From Isochrysis galbana (taxonomy: Eukaryota > Haptophyta > Isochrysidales > Isochrysidaceae): a DNA stretch of 64,000 nucleotides. How positions within the stretch are numbered: position 1 is the stretch's first letter; the number at the start of each line of letters is the position of its first letter. Location: positions 119,268-183,267 of the forward strand of contig CM030934.1 of assembly GCA_018136815.1 (NCBI GenBank). The letters are read 5' to 3'. The translations under genes were made by a program, and so were the position numbers. Positions 10,565 to 21,900 of the stretch are shown here, piece by piece. Below the pieces are notes generated by a model. The model ran no database searches and was not told where the DNA came from. It saw only the letters and a program-made list of their open reading frames with translations.

Positions 10565-11351
10565 CTTGAAGATCACAGCCGACTGCCGTCTCCAAGCATC
10601 CTTCTAAGGTCACGCCACTTCGCCGTTAATGCCCAAACCAAGTCGACTGGGAACTTTATGAAGGCCCGGGTTAGAGGTCACGCCGCATCTGTTTGCAGCT
10701 TTCCTCGGCCCCCCCTACTCACCGAAGTTCGTCGTACCGACCTGCTAGCAGCTGCCGCCAAGAATCGTCCCCAGTGCTTCTGGGCTACATTTGAGACGCC
10801 GCTGTCGTGCCCCTCAAAAGACGTGCAACACGTTGCGACGGGCCATCCTCAGGCGCCATTCGTACTCCTCGATCCCTCCCTTGGTGTCACCCCAGTACCT
10901 TTCTACATCTTCTATCTCGAATTTCATACTTTTGTCTCGATAGTCGGAATACGTCCTCGTGCCGCATCACGATATTTGATCAGATGACCGACATTTGCTA
11001 GACACCCCGCTGTATGGCGGCCGTGTCCGTCTTCTTGCCCCGCGCGCGCCAGTCTTCTGGCCTTGCGCGAGGCACTCATTTGGGGTCGTATAGGATAACA
11101 GTAACCGGTTGTGTCTGTCTTCTCGCCCCGCGCGCGCCAGTCTTCTGGCCTTGCGCGAGGCATTCATTTGGGGTCGTATAGGATAACAGTAACTATGGCC
11201 TTCCACAACGTCGAACTCGCCTCCCACAGTGCTCGTGTTATCGTTTCCATCACGCCACAAGGAGCGCTGTCATGGAGTACGGAATGAATTCTGACTTTTG
11301 GAATACCTGTACAGCATGATCGAGCCATCTCGTTGCTTGTCTCTTAAATCA
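10565..11351. repeat. Downstream region with 83-bp tandem repeat (11023-11105, 11111-11193)
   Basis: After the homeodomain stop there is no convincing gene. Two 83-bp direct repeats, 11023-11105 and 11111-11193, differ at only three positions and are separated by 5 bp. Each ends in GGATAACAGTAAC. Only two units are present and the spacer is tiny, so this is a local tandem duplication and not a CRISPR array. Confidence 0.85.
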
Positions 11352-11734
11352 CAACTAAGTTTATACTTGGTCGCCATGGAGCGCGCCGGCGCGACTCCCC
11401 TCTCTTTCGGGCCCCCCGCCGAGGGCGCCCCCCGCCCAGTACGCGACTCCCCTCTCTTTCGGGCCCCCCGCCGAGGGCGCCCCCCGCCCAGTACCCATGG
11501 AGCAGTCGCTGGCGAAGCGACCGCGTCCACCCGCGGAGGCCGAGCAGGTCCGTGCGACTCGCGTCGCGCCACACGGCCCGTGGCCCCGGCCACGCCACCC
11601 TCAGCAGCCATGCTGGTGCCAAGGTCCAAGGTGCGGGCCATCAAAAGTCCCAGTGCACCACCCGAACACGGGGGAAAATTTACCCCCGCTCCCCCTCCCC
11701 CCCCCCCTCTCCCCCACACTCAATTGCATTGTGA
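11352..11734 (+). repeat. LINE 5'-end relic with hairpin leader and 52-bp tandem repeat
   Basis: A hairpin (CAACTAAGT, loop TTAT, ACTTGGTCG; 11352-11373) is followed within 3 bp by an ATG at 11376 that opens a MERA... frame. The LINE at 25862 has the same arrangement (hairpin, then ATGGAGCGCGC). The same leader also appears inverted near 57.5 kb. Bases 11391-11442 and 11443-11494 are a perfect 52-bp tandem duplication, which shifts any frame, so this is a decayed 5' end. It abuts the 3' end of the LRR gene. Confidence 0.6.
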
Positions 11735-12910
11735 TCACAGCAGGGTGACCTGCACCTTGAGCTTCCTCAGCTGTGAGAGCATAGGCTGACTCTCCGCGCC
11801 AATCCGGTTGCAGGAAAGGTTTACCGACGACAACCGAAAGCTCCGCGCGAGCTCGCACAAGCGCTGCACGCCCGCCGGTCCGATCCGGTTGCGGTCGAGG
11901 ATGAGCGTATGGGTCCTCCGACACGCTCCTGCCTCAAGCACGCGACAGACCATGTCCAAGGCCTCGTCGTCGAGATCCGCATTGGACAGACGCACGGTGG
12001 AGCGGTTCGAGGATACACTAAAGGTACTCCACTCGATGCGCGAGAGGCATGGGAGCGCGGCTTTGGCGAGCGTGCGTAGGACATCGCCGTCTGCACAACT
12101 CAAGCGCAGCGAGCGCAGCGAGTAGTTGGGGTGCGCGAGGGAGGCGAGACGACTCGCGATCCGTGGCAAGATCTTTGCGGGAGGGGGGGTGGAGGGGTGG
12201 GGTTGCTGAGGGACTGGGAGGTGGGGAAGGGTGTGGTAGGCGGGTGAAGGCAAGGGAAGGGAGATGGGTATGGAGGGGTGATGATTGTAGAGGTGGAGCG
12301 GTGATGGGGATGGAACGGCACCCGGCGGAAGCCGGTAGAGGTTGGAGTCAATGAGAGGAGGGTGGCCGGGCGAGGAGTGCGAGGGGAGGTGATGGGGGTG
12401 GTTCGGCTGGGGCAGACTTGTGAAGGTATGTTGGGGGTTTGGAAGAGGGGGGAAAAGGTGGACAGTGGGGTGGGCAGGGACGGCGGTAAGGGCGTCGGGC
12501 GGGTCGAGAGGCGAGAGGCGAGGGCTTGGGCGTGGCGGAAGGCGGCAGAGGGGAGTAGAACGCTGGCTGTGCAGGTGTGGCGGCGGTGCTGGTGTGTTGT
12601 GGCCAGTGTGGTTGTGGTTGTGTGGACTGTGGGTAGACCATGTGAGATGGTTGGTTAGAGCTGGGTGAGGCGGATGGGGCTGGAGGGGCGGTGGTGGTGG
12701 GGATGTGAGGAGTGAGGAGAGGATGGAAGGGTGAGGAAGGCACTCCTCCGCTACCATGTGGTGGATCGTGTGGGACTGTGGCTGTGGTGCGGCTGGGTGT
12801 GAGAGGAGGCTGAACTGTAACATGAGAAGTATGGCCCAACTGGAGCATGGGGGGTGAACAATGGGGAGCCGAGGAAGCGTGCGGGGACGGGGCCGAAGAC
12901 ATGGGCGCAC
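11735..12910 (-). CDS. Leucine-rich-repeat protein with proline-rich N-terminus
   Basis: The C-terminal third (bases about 11735-12180) is a leucine-rich-repeat domain of the ribonuclease-inhibitor/NLRC3 kind. It reads SLRSLRLSC, then HTLILDRNRIGPAGVQRLC and LSSVNLSCNRIGAESQ, so there are two to three repeats at the very end of the protein. The preceding 250 residues are Pro/His/Ser-rich low complexity. A second minus-strand frame, 12348-13007, is also open and rich in Ser/Pro/Thr/His, starting with MTESAPM from about 12920. The true N-terminus may use that frame through a short intron. Only the LRR part is firm. The likely role is protein-protein binding; no partner can be named. Confidence 0.55.
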   Translation of the reverse strand: MRPCLRPRPRTLPRLPIVHPPCSSWAILLMLQFSLLSHPAAPQPQSHTIHHMVAEECLPHPSILSSLLTSPPPPPLQPHPPHPALTNHLTWSTHSPHNHNHTGHNTPAPPPHLHSQRSTPLCRLPPRPSPRLSPLDPPDALTAVPAHPTVHLFPPLPNPQHTFTSLPQPNHPHHLPSHSSPGHPPLIDSNLYRLPPGAVPSPSPLHLYNHHPSIPISLPLPSPAYHTLPHLPVPQQPHPSTPPPAKILPRIASRLASLAHPNYSLRSLRLSCADGDVLRTLAKAALPCLSRIEWSTFSVSSNRSTVRLSNADLDDEALDMVCRVLEAGACRRTHTLILDRNRIGPAGVQRLCELARSFRLSSVNLSCNRIGAESQPMLSQLRKLKVQVTLL

Positions 12911-13007
12911 TCTCAGTCATCACGGGGCACAGCGACACGAGAACGGGAACGAGGGACAGACGAGGGGGCACGGAAGGCGCTCGAGCGATAGCGCGGAGCG
13001 TAGTCAA

Positions 13008-14214
13008 GACTCAAGACACCGAGAGAAAACGTCACGCGCGGGGGGGAGGGGAATCGCGCGGGAAAGAGATAGACAAAGGGGGTCGGGAACTCAAGGAAGC
13101 ACTCGGGGAGAGACGGGAGGGGAGAGGGGGAAGAGGGCTTCCGCGGGGAGCCGGGGAGAGGAGAGGAGAGGGGGGGCGGACCGATACGGGACGATCCGGG
13201 AAGAAGGGGAGTGGGGCGCGGCGACGGAGAGGGAGTCGCGCGGGAAGACCTAAAAACGGAACGTACGGGGGAAGTGTACAAGGTCCCCCCTTTACCCGCA
13301 ACAACAGTTGTTTCGCCAGGCCCTCACCCTCTCTAATCCTCCCCCGAGAGAATTCTCCTCTCCGGCCTCGCCTCTCGCGGCTGTCTCCCCGGGTGCCGGG
13401 GACTTGTCTGCTTGAGTCCAGGGTTTTTCTTATTGTCTCCCAGCGGGACTGTTTCTCACACTGTAAGAGGCCCCGCTTCCGCGCGGGGGGAACGGTGCCC
13501 CCCTGGCGATATTCGGACAGACAGACCCGGTTCTTGCACCCTAAAGAAAAAGAAGCAAAAAGAAAAAGGGTGCTACGCACGGGACTCCCTCTGGGCGGTA
13601 AACACGCCCCTCCGGTCGTGATTATTATTACTACAAGTAGTTAAAAAGCCCGCTTGTTTGACCGCCGTACCACGCTAGGATCAAAGTAGTGCCCATGGCA
13701 CATGGGCCGACCCCCCCAAAACCGAACAAAAAGGAAGCAACGAGGGGGGAAGCGGGAAGGGAAGTGACATAGGGACGAAGGCGTTGTCGGCGGATGCCCG
13801 AGGAAAGGGTAGAGAGAACAGTAGCGTAGCGGACATTTTCAAGATCTATTTTTTCAACGAAGAGACACTAACACTGAGAACCCACACATGGCAACGCCGT
13901 CATAGTGGGAAGGATCAAGTGGGATTGCAAGTATAGAGATGCATCACTCGCGTGGCGCACCACAAGGTGCTACCTTACTTACAAGAAAATACGTGTGAGG
14001 CGACGGATGGCTCGTGGCGGCAAGCAACGAAAGGGTCCGTTTACGTAAGCTACATGCCATGGATGGCACCAAAATTTTCAGTGCGACACGCCGCAACTTG
14101 GCATTGCCGTCAGAGTGCACGCAACAAGAGCTGCAGCGGTGAGGTGTCTGGGGAATCGGAGGGGAAAGGGGAACGGGGCGGGGAGGGGAGTGTTGGGCTC
14201 CGAACATAGGTCCG
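13008..14214. other. Intergenic; possible LINE 3' tail near 13.83 kb
   Basis: No gene is supported here. The stretch GTAGCGGACATTTTCAAGA followed by a T-rich run (about 13826-13852) resembles the 3' terminus of the LINE at 28706-28735 (GTAGCGGAGATTTTTAAGA plus T run). It may be a relic of a LINE 3' end, but the sequence upstream is too decayed to confirm it. Confidence 0.3.
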
Positions 14215-16197
14215 CTATGATCGCGACCAGTCGATTTTTGCCTTTGCCATGGCAGCCATCCTCTTGGCTGGCCGGCAGTCATCATCCCTCGCCCCCCACA
14301 ACGCTTCGGATAAGCTGCTTCGGGAATCAGCGTTGTCGTCTCCGGCCAAAACAGCGCCCTCACGGGCGAGAGAGAGAAGTGATGATGGTGCAAGCCCAGT
14401 CTGAGCGAATGCAGACATGATCTCAAGCATCGTTGGCCGATTGCACGGGTCCTGGTCCCACGCCTGCGAAATGAGCGGCTCGAAAGCGCGCATATCCTCG
14501 TTTAGCTTCAGTGGCGGGCGATAGTTCGTTGATAGTGGAGCAAGCTTCGGGATGTTCTCCGGCGGGACAAATTCTTCAGGCGACATCAGCTCGAAAAGGA
14601 GGACACCGTATGAGAACACATCACACCGCTCAGTGTACTGTGTTGCTGGCTGAGTGCCGTGGGAGATCAGCTCGGGTGCGGTGTACCAAGACAGCCGATT
14701 ATTCATATCCAACTCAGTGGCTGAGAGATTTGGCGACCATTCATCGATGTCATCGCTTGAGTTGTCAGAGCTGAGGCCAAAGTCCGTCACCTTGGCATGA
14801 AGGTTCTCGTCGAGGAGAACGTTCGACGGCTTAACATCACGGTGCATGATTCCGTTCCGGTGCAAAAAGGCAAGTCCAACTGTCACCTCCCAAGCGATGC
14901 GCGTCACGATGTGCGACTCAATGGTACCCGGCGGGCGTTCCAGCAAAAGCGTCGCAAGCGAGCCACCCGTCATGAGCTCAAGGACAATGGCAAGCCCACT
15001 TCCGACATCCATGACACCGAAAAATGAGCAGAGGCAAGGATGGCGCAGTCGTGCCAGTGCCGATGCCTCTCGCCGCAGGAGTGGGACTCGCGATGCTGCA
15101 GTCGTCGAGTTCGCCGAATCCAAGGAAAGAAGGTTTGGCGGGAGCTGAAGGTTTTGATGTCCAGGGACAGCATGCGTAGCTGCCAATATTTTGACAGCGA
15201 CCATAGTACCTTCCCAGTCACCTACATAAATGGAGCCGAGCGAACCCCTTCCGAGCATGCGACCAAGCTCGATGTCACCCGTTGGAATGGTAATTGCATC
15301 GATGAGAGCATTTTTGTGGCCACCGTCATGCTCAACGTCCGAGTCGCCGAATTCCTGTGTGTCTTCGTAGCTGCTCGATGATACGTCGCTTTCATCATCC
15401 ACGTCAAGAATTTGTAGCTGCCGACGCCTTTGCCGCAGCCTGGAAAGAACGAACACGCAGGAAACCAGCAATCCCCATCCAATTGGCGCTAGCATTGGGC
15501 TTGCGCTAGTTGTTGTGGCATCATGATGCACGAAAGAGGCCATGGAAAATAACCATGCATGAAGGGGCAGATCCATGCTTACTGAGGCCTTCATGATAGG
15601 GCATGATAGCGAGCGCGAGTGTGAGGTCACCAGCTGCGGGTGCTCGAGGACATTGACGGTGACAGGACTGGATCCCGTGGCACCTTCCAAAGATATAAAG
15701 CCAGGGCCACAGTGCACGAGCTCCTGAACCAGTGCAGTTGAAGAATTGAGCCAAGCAGCTGGTTCAGCACATGCACGCTTGCCTGGAATCTCATGGAGGT
15801 CGAGGTGCGGATGCACCGTGAAGAGCGGCAGTTCGGCGACGTCTCTGTGCAAATATGGCTCGAACTTGGGAAAGCCTTGCTCTAGGACAACAGTCTGCGA
15901 CTGACCGACGGGCTGCGCAAACTCCATCAAGATGGTGCTGAACCGGTCGCTTGACCCAAGACTCTCCTGATCTGTGAGACCATTTGGAATGAGGCCGTGC
16001 AGCTCGCGGGGGCGATGGAAGAAGCGCAATGCAGAGTGAATCCGAGGTGTCCGTCCTCTTGAAGAAGAGTGCTCGCGAATGGCATCACGCCAGGGGAAGG
16101 GGACGATGCCCTCAGTTTCCTCGAGAGGCTCGTGTGAACTGTTGGGCACTCTGTGTCCACGCTCGTCGGATCGCGAGACGGGATTCGGCGGTAGCAT
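14215..16197 (-). CDS. Membrane-anchored TKL-like protein kinase
   Basis: This single open frame has 660 residues. A hydrophobic segment at about 235-253 (APIGWGLLVSCVFVL) followed by RLRQRRR fits one membrane pass with the C-terminus in the cytosol. The kinase domain runs from about 310 to 610: Gly loop GRGSLGSIYVG, VAVK lysine near 336, catalytic HRDVKPSNVLL near 452, DFG at 472 and TAPE near 505. The HRDVKPSN form and overall look suggest the TKL group with Ser/Thr specificity, and all catalytic residues are present. The N-terminal 230 residues match no domain I know and lack an obvious signal peptide, so an upstream exon is possible. It could be a receptor-like kinase; the ligand is unknown. 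The nearest neighbours are transposon debris. Confidence 0.85.
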   Translation of the reverse strand: MLPPNPVSRSDERGHRVPNSSHEPLEETEGIVPFPWRDAIREHSSSRGRTPRIHSALRFFHRPRELHGLIPNGLTDQESLGSSDRFSTILMEFAQPVGQSQTVVLEQGFPKFEPYLHRDVAELPLFTVHPHLDLHEIPGKRACAEPAAWLNSSTALVQELVHCGPGFISLEGATGSSPVTVNVLEHPQLVTSHSRSLSCPIMKASVSMDLPLHAWLFSMASFVHHDATTTSASPMLAPIGWGLLVSCVFVLSRLRQRRRQLQILDVDDESDVSSSSYEDTQEFGDSDVEHDGGHKNALIDAITIPTGDIELGRMLGRGSLGSIYVGDWEGTMVAVKILAATHAVPGHQNLQLPPNLLSLDSANSTTAASRVPLLRREASALARLRHPCLCSFFGVMDVGSGLAIVLELMTGGSLATLLLERPPGTIESHIVTRIAWEVTVGLAFLHRNGIMHRDVKPSNVLLDENLHAKVTDFGLSSDNSSDDIDEWSPNLSATELDMNNRLSWYTAPELISHGTQPATQYTERCDVFSYGVLLFELMSPEEFVPPENIPKLAPLSTNYRPPLKLNEDMRAFEPLISQAWDQDPCNRPTMLEIMSAFAQTGLAPSSLLSLAREGAVLAGDDNADSRSSLSEALWGARDDDCRPAKRMAAMAKAKIDWSRS

Positions 16198-16364
16198 ATC
16201 TTGCTCGGCGCCCCTTCGGACTAGCTCAGCCTAATTTCGACAACGAGGTCGCTCGGGCTTGACTCGCCAGACCCGAGGCTTCTCTTGTCCCCTCGGTCTG
16301 CTGTGGCAAGGGCGAGGGCGGCAGAGTGGCCTAAGCTCACGCCGCGCCGTCTCAGCTTCCCCCC

Positions 16365-16590
16365 CGCCCCCCGCCCCCCGCCCCCCCCGGGTTCCCCCCC
16401 CCCCCCCTTCCCCCCCCCGCCGAGCGGCTGCGCAGAGGCAGTGAGCGCAAGGGTGCCGAGGTGCGACTTCCGTATTCCCCCCCCCCCCCCGCCCCCCCCG
16501 CCCCGCCCCGCCCCTTTTCAGAGGGGGGAGAGGGGGGGGGGGGGGGGGGGGGGGGGAGTGGGGGAGAGTGGGGGGGGGGGGGGGGGTTCC
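16365..16590. repeat. Homopolymer C and G tracts
   Basis: Upstream of the kinase gene (on its sense strand) lie near-pure C runs at about 16371-16425 and 16478-16500, then G runs at about 16536-16586. They are simple-sequence tracts prone to sequencing error. They create long false frames of poly-Pro or poly-Gly and are not evidence of a gene. Confidence 0.85.
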
Positions 16591-16801
16591 GCCAAGAGGA
16601 CGCGCCGCGCGCCGCGCCGCCATGAGCCCATCCATCTCTACCAACTCACTCACTCTCAGCCAGCCCAATTTTTTTGTACGATTGGGCTTCGCGGCACGTT
16701 TTTACGAAAGGGAACGCCGCCGTCCGCCGCTTGTCCCTTGTCGCCCCTTGTTCACGTTTCCGTGGCGTGGCCTAGACTAGGGCGGTCAAACACTATTTTA
16801 A

Positions 16802-17449
16802 CCCTAGTAGGTGCCTATAAACCGGAATTTAGGTGCCTACATTCGGGTGATGCAGGGGGCAGAGCAGTCATATTTTTTGGCTGGGTTGCCTGCATATAGG
16901 CAGGATAGAACCCCCTAAGCAGCATGACTTGAGTACAGAAGGTTACAATGCATTTTCAGAGCGGCGAAAACGGCGAAAATGTAAAAACAGCCAAAAACAG
17001 CCCCAAAAACCCCCGACTACTCTAGAACTCTAGAAGAAGAAGACATCGGTGACACGCAAAAAAACAAGGAATGTGGTAATAAGCGCCCACTCCTGCACGA
17101 CAGGCCAAACATTTGAACTGGGGCCGCTTTGGTTTCGCCACAGCACACTGAGTATAGCCACACACTCCCTTTTGGGGTGACACACGGATGGCCTTCTGCG
17201 GGCCACGGGAACCGCCTTGCCGGCTCGCGCCAACCTTTCGTAGCAACGTTCTCCCGCGCTTCTAAAACCAAGCACCATTGACGAATTCATGATTGGGAGA
17301 TCTATCCAGGCCTGGGAGGGGTCCCATGGTCCCATTTCACATCAGGAGGCCCCCTAGGGCCCTCCTAGTGCCCTTAGGGGCTCCCAATATAGCCATATGT
17401 ACTAAAAACGTCCCGACCGTCCGCCTCGCGGACTAGGCACCTACTAGGT
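16802..17449. mobile_element. TTAA-flanked MITE, piggyBac-like
   Basis: The 648-bp element has 16-bp terminal inverted repeats: CCCTAGTAGGTGCCTA at 16802-16817, and its reverse complement with one mismatch at 17434-17449. It is flanked on both sides by TTAA (16798-16801 and 17450-17453). TTAA duplication with ends starting CCY is the mark of piggyBac-type DNA transposons. A second GGTGCCTAC lies just inside the left end. There is no transposase inside, so it would be a non-autonomous derivative. The internal sequence is otherwise unremarkable. Confidence 0.72.
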
Positions 17450-17614
17450 TTAAGGTGGTAGGCCCAAGTTAGAAGGGGCTTTTTACGGCGGTCCCGCGTT
17501 GCCCCGATGGCGGCCGCGGCGGAGGCACTGCACTGCCTGCCCGCCGGGGGCTCCCTCCACCTCCGCAAACCACTTACCACTCACCCACTCCTAGATGGGA
17601 CATACTTATTTACC

Positions 17615-17645
17615 GTATTTGGCCGGAGGCCAACCGGCCAAATAC
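17615..17645. other. Perfect 12-bp hairpin
   Basis: GTATTTGGCCGG is followed by a 7-base loop (AGGCCAA) and by its exact reverse complement CCGGCCAAATAC. A related CGCCAAATAC stands at 17682-17691. The function is unknown; it could be part of a decayed foldback element. Confidence 0.6.
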
Positions 17646-18781
17646 ATTTTTGGAGGCCCCCTGTATTGTGTATTGACGGGTCGCCAAATACAAAGCGCCC
17701 GCAGGGCGCGTAGCGCGCGAGCAGCGAGCGGAGCGAGCGAGCGCGGGGCCGGCCGCGGGCCGCGGGCCGCGGGTGCGGGGGCGCGGGGCTGCGGCAGTGG
17801 CAGAGTGGCAGGTGGCAGGCGGAGAGGCGGGTGGAGGTGGGAGGTGGGGGTGGGGGTTTGGGGGGGGGGGGGGGGCTCTCGGTTCTTCTTAACAGTATAA
17901 TGTGTAAATAAGAATCTGCTATCAAAAAAAAACTTCTTACTTGTCGCGGTTAGGGGGAGAGCCGCCCTTAGGTTTCCCCAAGGGAGCCTCTCTCCCTTGG
18001 TTTCCCCCCTTTGCGAGTTTTCGTCCGCGTCCCCTCCGTTCGATCGGGATCCCCCGATCCCCAACCCCCCCCCGCTTTCTCTCTCCCTCTCCCCAAGTGT
18101 GTTAGGTCGGGGTTGATCATGCTCGATCCCCCTCCCTTGTTTTCTTGTGTGTGCGCGCCCTTTGTTTCCTTGTTTGCGCTTCCCCCGTGTCCCGGGTGTT
18201 TCCCGCTCTTTCTCTTGTCTTCGTCAAGAGTTCCCGAGAGTCGCCCCCATGGCCGCACTCCCAGGGGCTCTGGGCAAGCTGTCCCGCCCCGCGTCGCCCC
18301 ATGTCCGTGCTGGCGGTGTTCCCGCTGGTGCCTCGCCTCCCTCCAGCCCCAGTGCCCCCCGTGCTCAGCCCTTTGTGAGCCTGGGTGTCCCTGGTGTGCC
18401 CCATTCTTGGTCACAACATTCCTTTGAGTCTCACTCCACACACACAGCCACAACCACTCCACTCCTCGAGCCACATTACTTAATACTCACGCCGCGCGCG
18501 CGACGGCGACAAAATGAGATCGAGAGGGCGATGAGAGATCGGCTGCGACTCGGTTCACGAGATCGAGAGACGCGCCAGATCAGTGCCGCAGCCCGCCCGT
18601 TTCACTTGACGACCATGGGAAAGACAGGCGCTCTACTCGACATCGCGGGCACTTCCGGATGGCCACTTCATATTGAAAAGCTCACAACTCGGCGTCTATT
18701 CGGAAGACAACGCCCTATGTACACCGCACCAGAAACTCTGCCGCTTCAGCAGGGGGGGGAAAAGTGCGAACGCTTTTGGTC
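17646..18781. other. GC-rich stretch without a supported gene
   Basis: The interval holds GC-rich simple sequence, including a 16-base G run at 17860-17875. Frames of up to about 210 codons on either strand are compositionally biased and lack recognisable domains. I call no gene. Confidence 0.5.
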
Positions 18782-18880
18782 TTAGCATGGGTGGTTCCTC
18801 CCGTACAGCAGGGGAGAAGTGGAGAAGGGGGGGGGGCTCGTGCCCCCCCGTGGGCGAACTAAGTATAAACTTAGTTGAAA
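18782..18880 (-). repeat. LINE 5'-leader relic (hairpin type), copy near 18.8 kb
   Basis: This block is closely similar to 57139-57230. Both read GCATGGGTGGTTCCTCCC, then a G run and a GCTCGTGCCCCCC block, ending in a hairpin. Here the hairpin is GAACTAAGT, loop ATAA, ACTTAGTTG at 18856-18877. The same hairpin stands before the ATG of the LINE relic at 11376. The orientation is inferred from those copies. Confidence 0.6.
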
Positions 18881-18907
18881 TTATCTATCAACTTAGTATT
18901 TACACGC

Positions 18908-21900
18908 TCAAAGCAGCTTAATGAGCTCATCCGCCGTCAGGGCAAACCTTGTTGATGACTTTGCCTCACCTGCAAGCGTAGTGGTTAGCGCAACGCTTGT
19001 ACAGGGCCTACTAGCGGCGCGTCTCACCGGTCCACTGCGCGAGCAATTGATCCAATTCCTCCTTCCCTCCACCTCCGCCTGCGGTCCCAAGTTCTTTCTC
19101 AAGCGCGGCTAGTCGACGCAGCCGCTCTTCCATCGTTCGAGTGCCTACAAATTCGCCCACAGTGCCATCTCCATCTCCGCTCGCCGACGGGGTAGACTCT
19201 CGAGGCATTGCATTCGTGGGAGGCGGGCGCTGGCTATCGTCACTTGATGGCGCGGTCGACCGCGCACCTGCAATATGCCGTTCTAGCTCCGCAATTCGTT
19301 GTAGCTGCGCCTCTGTACGTGCACCCATTGCACGGGTATAGCCGCCCATCGTGCCCCCCTCGGAAAGGGCGGGGCTAGTAATCGGGCGTGAATTAAGCTC
19401 CGCGCCGTCGCCGGGAGTAGATTGGCGGCGGCCGGCGCTCACTGGCCGTAGGCCAAGCGAGCTGGGCTCAGCCCTTGGCGCACCGCTACACACACCCAAC
19501 TCTCGCTCACAGCACTCGAGCCGCTCCAACCGCCGGAAGCTCTCGGCGGCAGCACGGCCCGTGGTCGAGGCAGTTGGAGGCACGGCACTGAGAGGCGGCA
19601 AACCCTCCGACGGTAGACACATCGCTGAATGAGCCGACATAGAGCGCCGGAGCGACTCGTCTTCCTCCGACTGTAAGGCGGGCGTTGGTGGCACAGATGG
19701 ACCCGGCCTAGCGCCGGCATTACGCACGGGCGCGTCGGGCGTCACTTCTGACAGCTGGAGCTGGCGCAGACGATCCTCCGCCCGGCGAACGAGGCTGTCC
19801 AGCCCCGGGGTGAATGCCCGGCGCGAACCATCACGCGACATGGCACGCGAGGTTGCACTACTTGGGGCCCCGGTCCCTGCCGCCCCACCGCCCTCCATGC
19901 AAAGTGGGGTTGATTCCGAACGACTGTATTGCGGAAGTGCGTGGTCAACGGCTACCGCTGAGTCCTCGATGCCACGACGCGCACCAGAGGCAGGACGGGA
20001 TGACGGTGCACTCCTGTGCCCGCGCCTACTCGCGCCACGTGACCGCGGAGAAGAATGATCCATCACACCGCTGTTTGATGGCGACGAGTCGCGTGCCGTC
20101 TCTTCTAGCACGGGTTGGAGCGGGCGGCCGCGGCTCTGCGCACGTGCAGCTAGCTCTGCGCACGTGCAGCTGGGCACGTCGGCTGCTGCCGGCGTGATCG
20201 GTGCCGAGGCAGATGGAAGCCGTGGTTCCGGCTGCAATGAGGCGTTCAACTGGTCCTGGGGAGGGAAGATCCATTCGGAATCACCTCGGAGCGACTCGCG
20301 CAATCCATTCCCAGAACCAAGGCTGGCTCCGAGTAAAGTATTGAGGTTGGGAGGAGCGCGCGCGGTTGACTCACGTCGCATAATCTCTCGGGCAGTCAAT
20401 GAACCTCCGTCCATCAGCGGCGCAGCAGGTTGATTCACGGAAGGCTGATAAGGCGCAGCGGCCTCGTCCTTGGTGTCCAATGCGAGCATTCGGTGAGAAG
20501 AACGGCAAGCCTGAGCTTCTACGTTGGACGAGTCGCAAGCATGCGGAGCCCCTCCTGCGCCGCCCGCACCAAAAGGCGGTGGAATGTTCGTGTCAACCGT
20601 TGGCACCATAAGTCGGATAAGGGCGTCATCGGGCGCAGTGGGCGGTGGACGTGCTCGTTGCTGACCGGCCGAGGAGCAGCCTGCCTCTTCAATGTATGGT
20701 GTGCGCATCACCATGTCGTCGAGCCGATTGCCAGCATGATGATGGGCAGACTGTTCACCCTCATTCGCATCCAAAGGGATGAGCATGCCGTTGAGGGCAT
20801 CAGGATGTGCACGAGCGATTGCAGCGACGGCAAGGGCACCCTGGGCATGCAGGGGAGCGACGGCTGCTTGCAGCTGTGCAGCTTGCTGACGGAGGGCCTC
20901 CAGGTGCGCCTGCTGTTGCATCAATTGTGCTTCCTCCATCCTTGTCATGCGCTCCATCTGCTCGGCCATCAACCGCTGCTGCACTTCAGCCTACGATCAA
21001 ACAAGATGAAAGGGAATATGGACAATTAAGCGCACCTCTGCGTGCATGTTTGAAAATACTGTCCCAAACATGTGGTAATCGATGTGCGAGTCAAGTCGGT
21101 AAGCGGGGGGGGGGGGGGGGGGCACATGCACACATGCAGACCTCAAGACGACGTGTATGATCATCATGACACCATCCCCTCTTGGTTTGCGCACCTGCTC
21201 CCGAACCGCTCTTTGAAGTGCCTCATTCTGCTTGAGCAGCGCCTCACGCTCGGCATGTGCCTGCGCCGCTTCGCGTTCAAGCCTGGCATGCTCCTCCGCG
21301 CGAGCTGCAGCCTCAGCCACCGCAGCGGCCGAGGCTGCCTCGTCTTGCGCTGGTGGCGGCGGATCCCGCAGGCTTGCATCTGCTGCTCCTGCGACATGCG
21401 CAGCAGGCGCAGGCTCTCGCGTAGGGCCATCAGCAACCCCACCGCGAGCGCCACCACCCATACGCTCGTGCCTCTCCCTCTCCTCCATCTTGCGGTGGTA
21501 GGCCTCTGCTTGCCTCGCCTGCTTCTCCTCTTTGCTCAAAAACCCGCCTCCGGGACCAAGATCATTGCTAGAAGCAAGCGCACTTCCAGTAGCGCCCTTG
21601 GATTGGACGGCACCAGCCTTGCCACTAGCCTTGGCCTCCTCCTTCCTGCGCCTCTCTTCTTGCTCTCGCTCAAATTGCTCACGAAGCTGTTGCCTGTCTC
21701 GCTCGATCTTTGCTGCTTCCCGCTCTTCCTCCAGGCGTTCCGCTTCCTTGGCGGCGGCACGTGCTGCCGCTCTCTGGGCACGCTGCTCGGCGATCCCACG
21801 TTGTTGTTCAGCAAGAATCGCACGCCTGCGCTCTTCGGCCGGATCAACACGGCCATCGAGCGGTCGCCCGAAGACGTCAAATTCTGCTTCATCGGCTTTC

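Noticed and set aside
11023-11193. CRISPR-like repeats
   Set aside because: There are only two 83-bp units separated by 5 bp in a eukaryotic genome; this is a plain tandem duplication.
12847-13644. Plus-strand Arg/Gly/Glu-rich frame of 265 codons
   Set aside because: It is low complexity, overlaps the minus-strand LRR gene's 5' end, and has no motif.
16285-16899. Proline/glycine-rich frame of 204 codons
   Set aside because: It crosses C and G homopolymers and has no domain; open frames there are a composition effect.
18147-18785. Plus-strand frame of 212 codons with a possible ATG at 18249
   Set aside because: The composition is biased, no domain is visible, and it runs into a LINE-leader relic.
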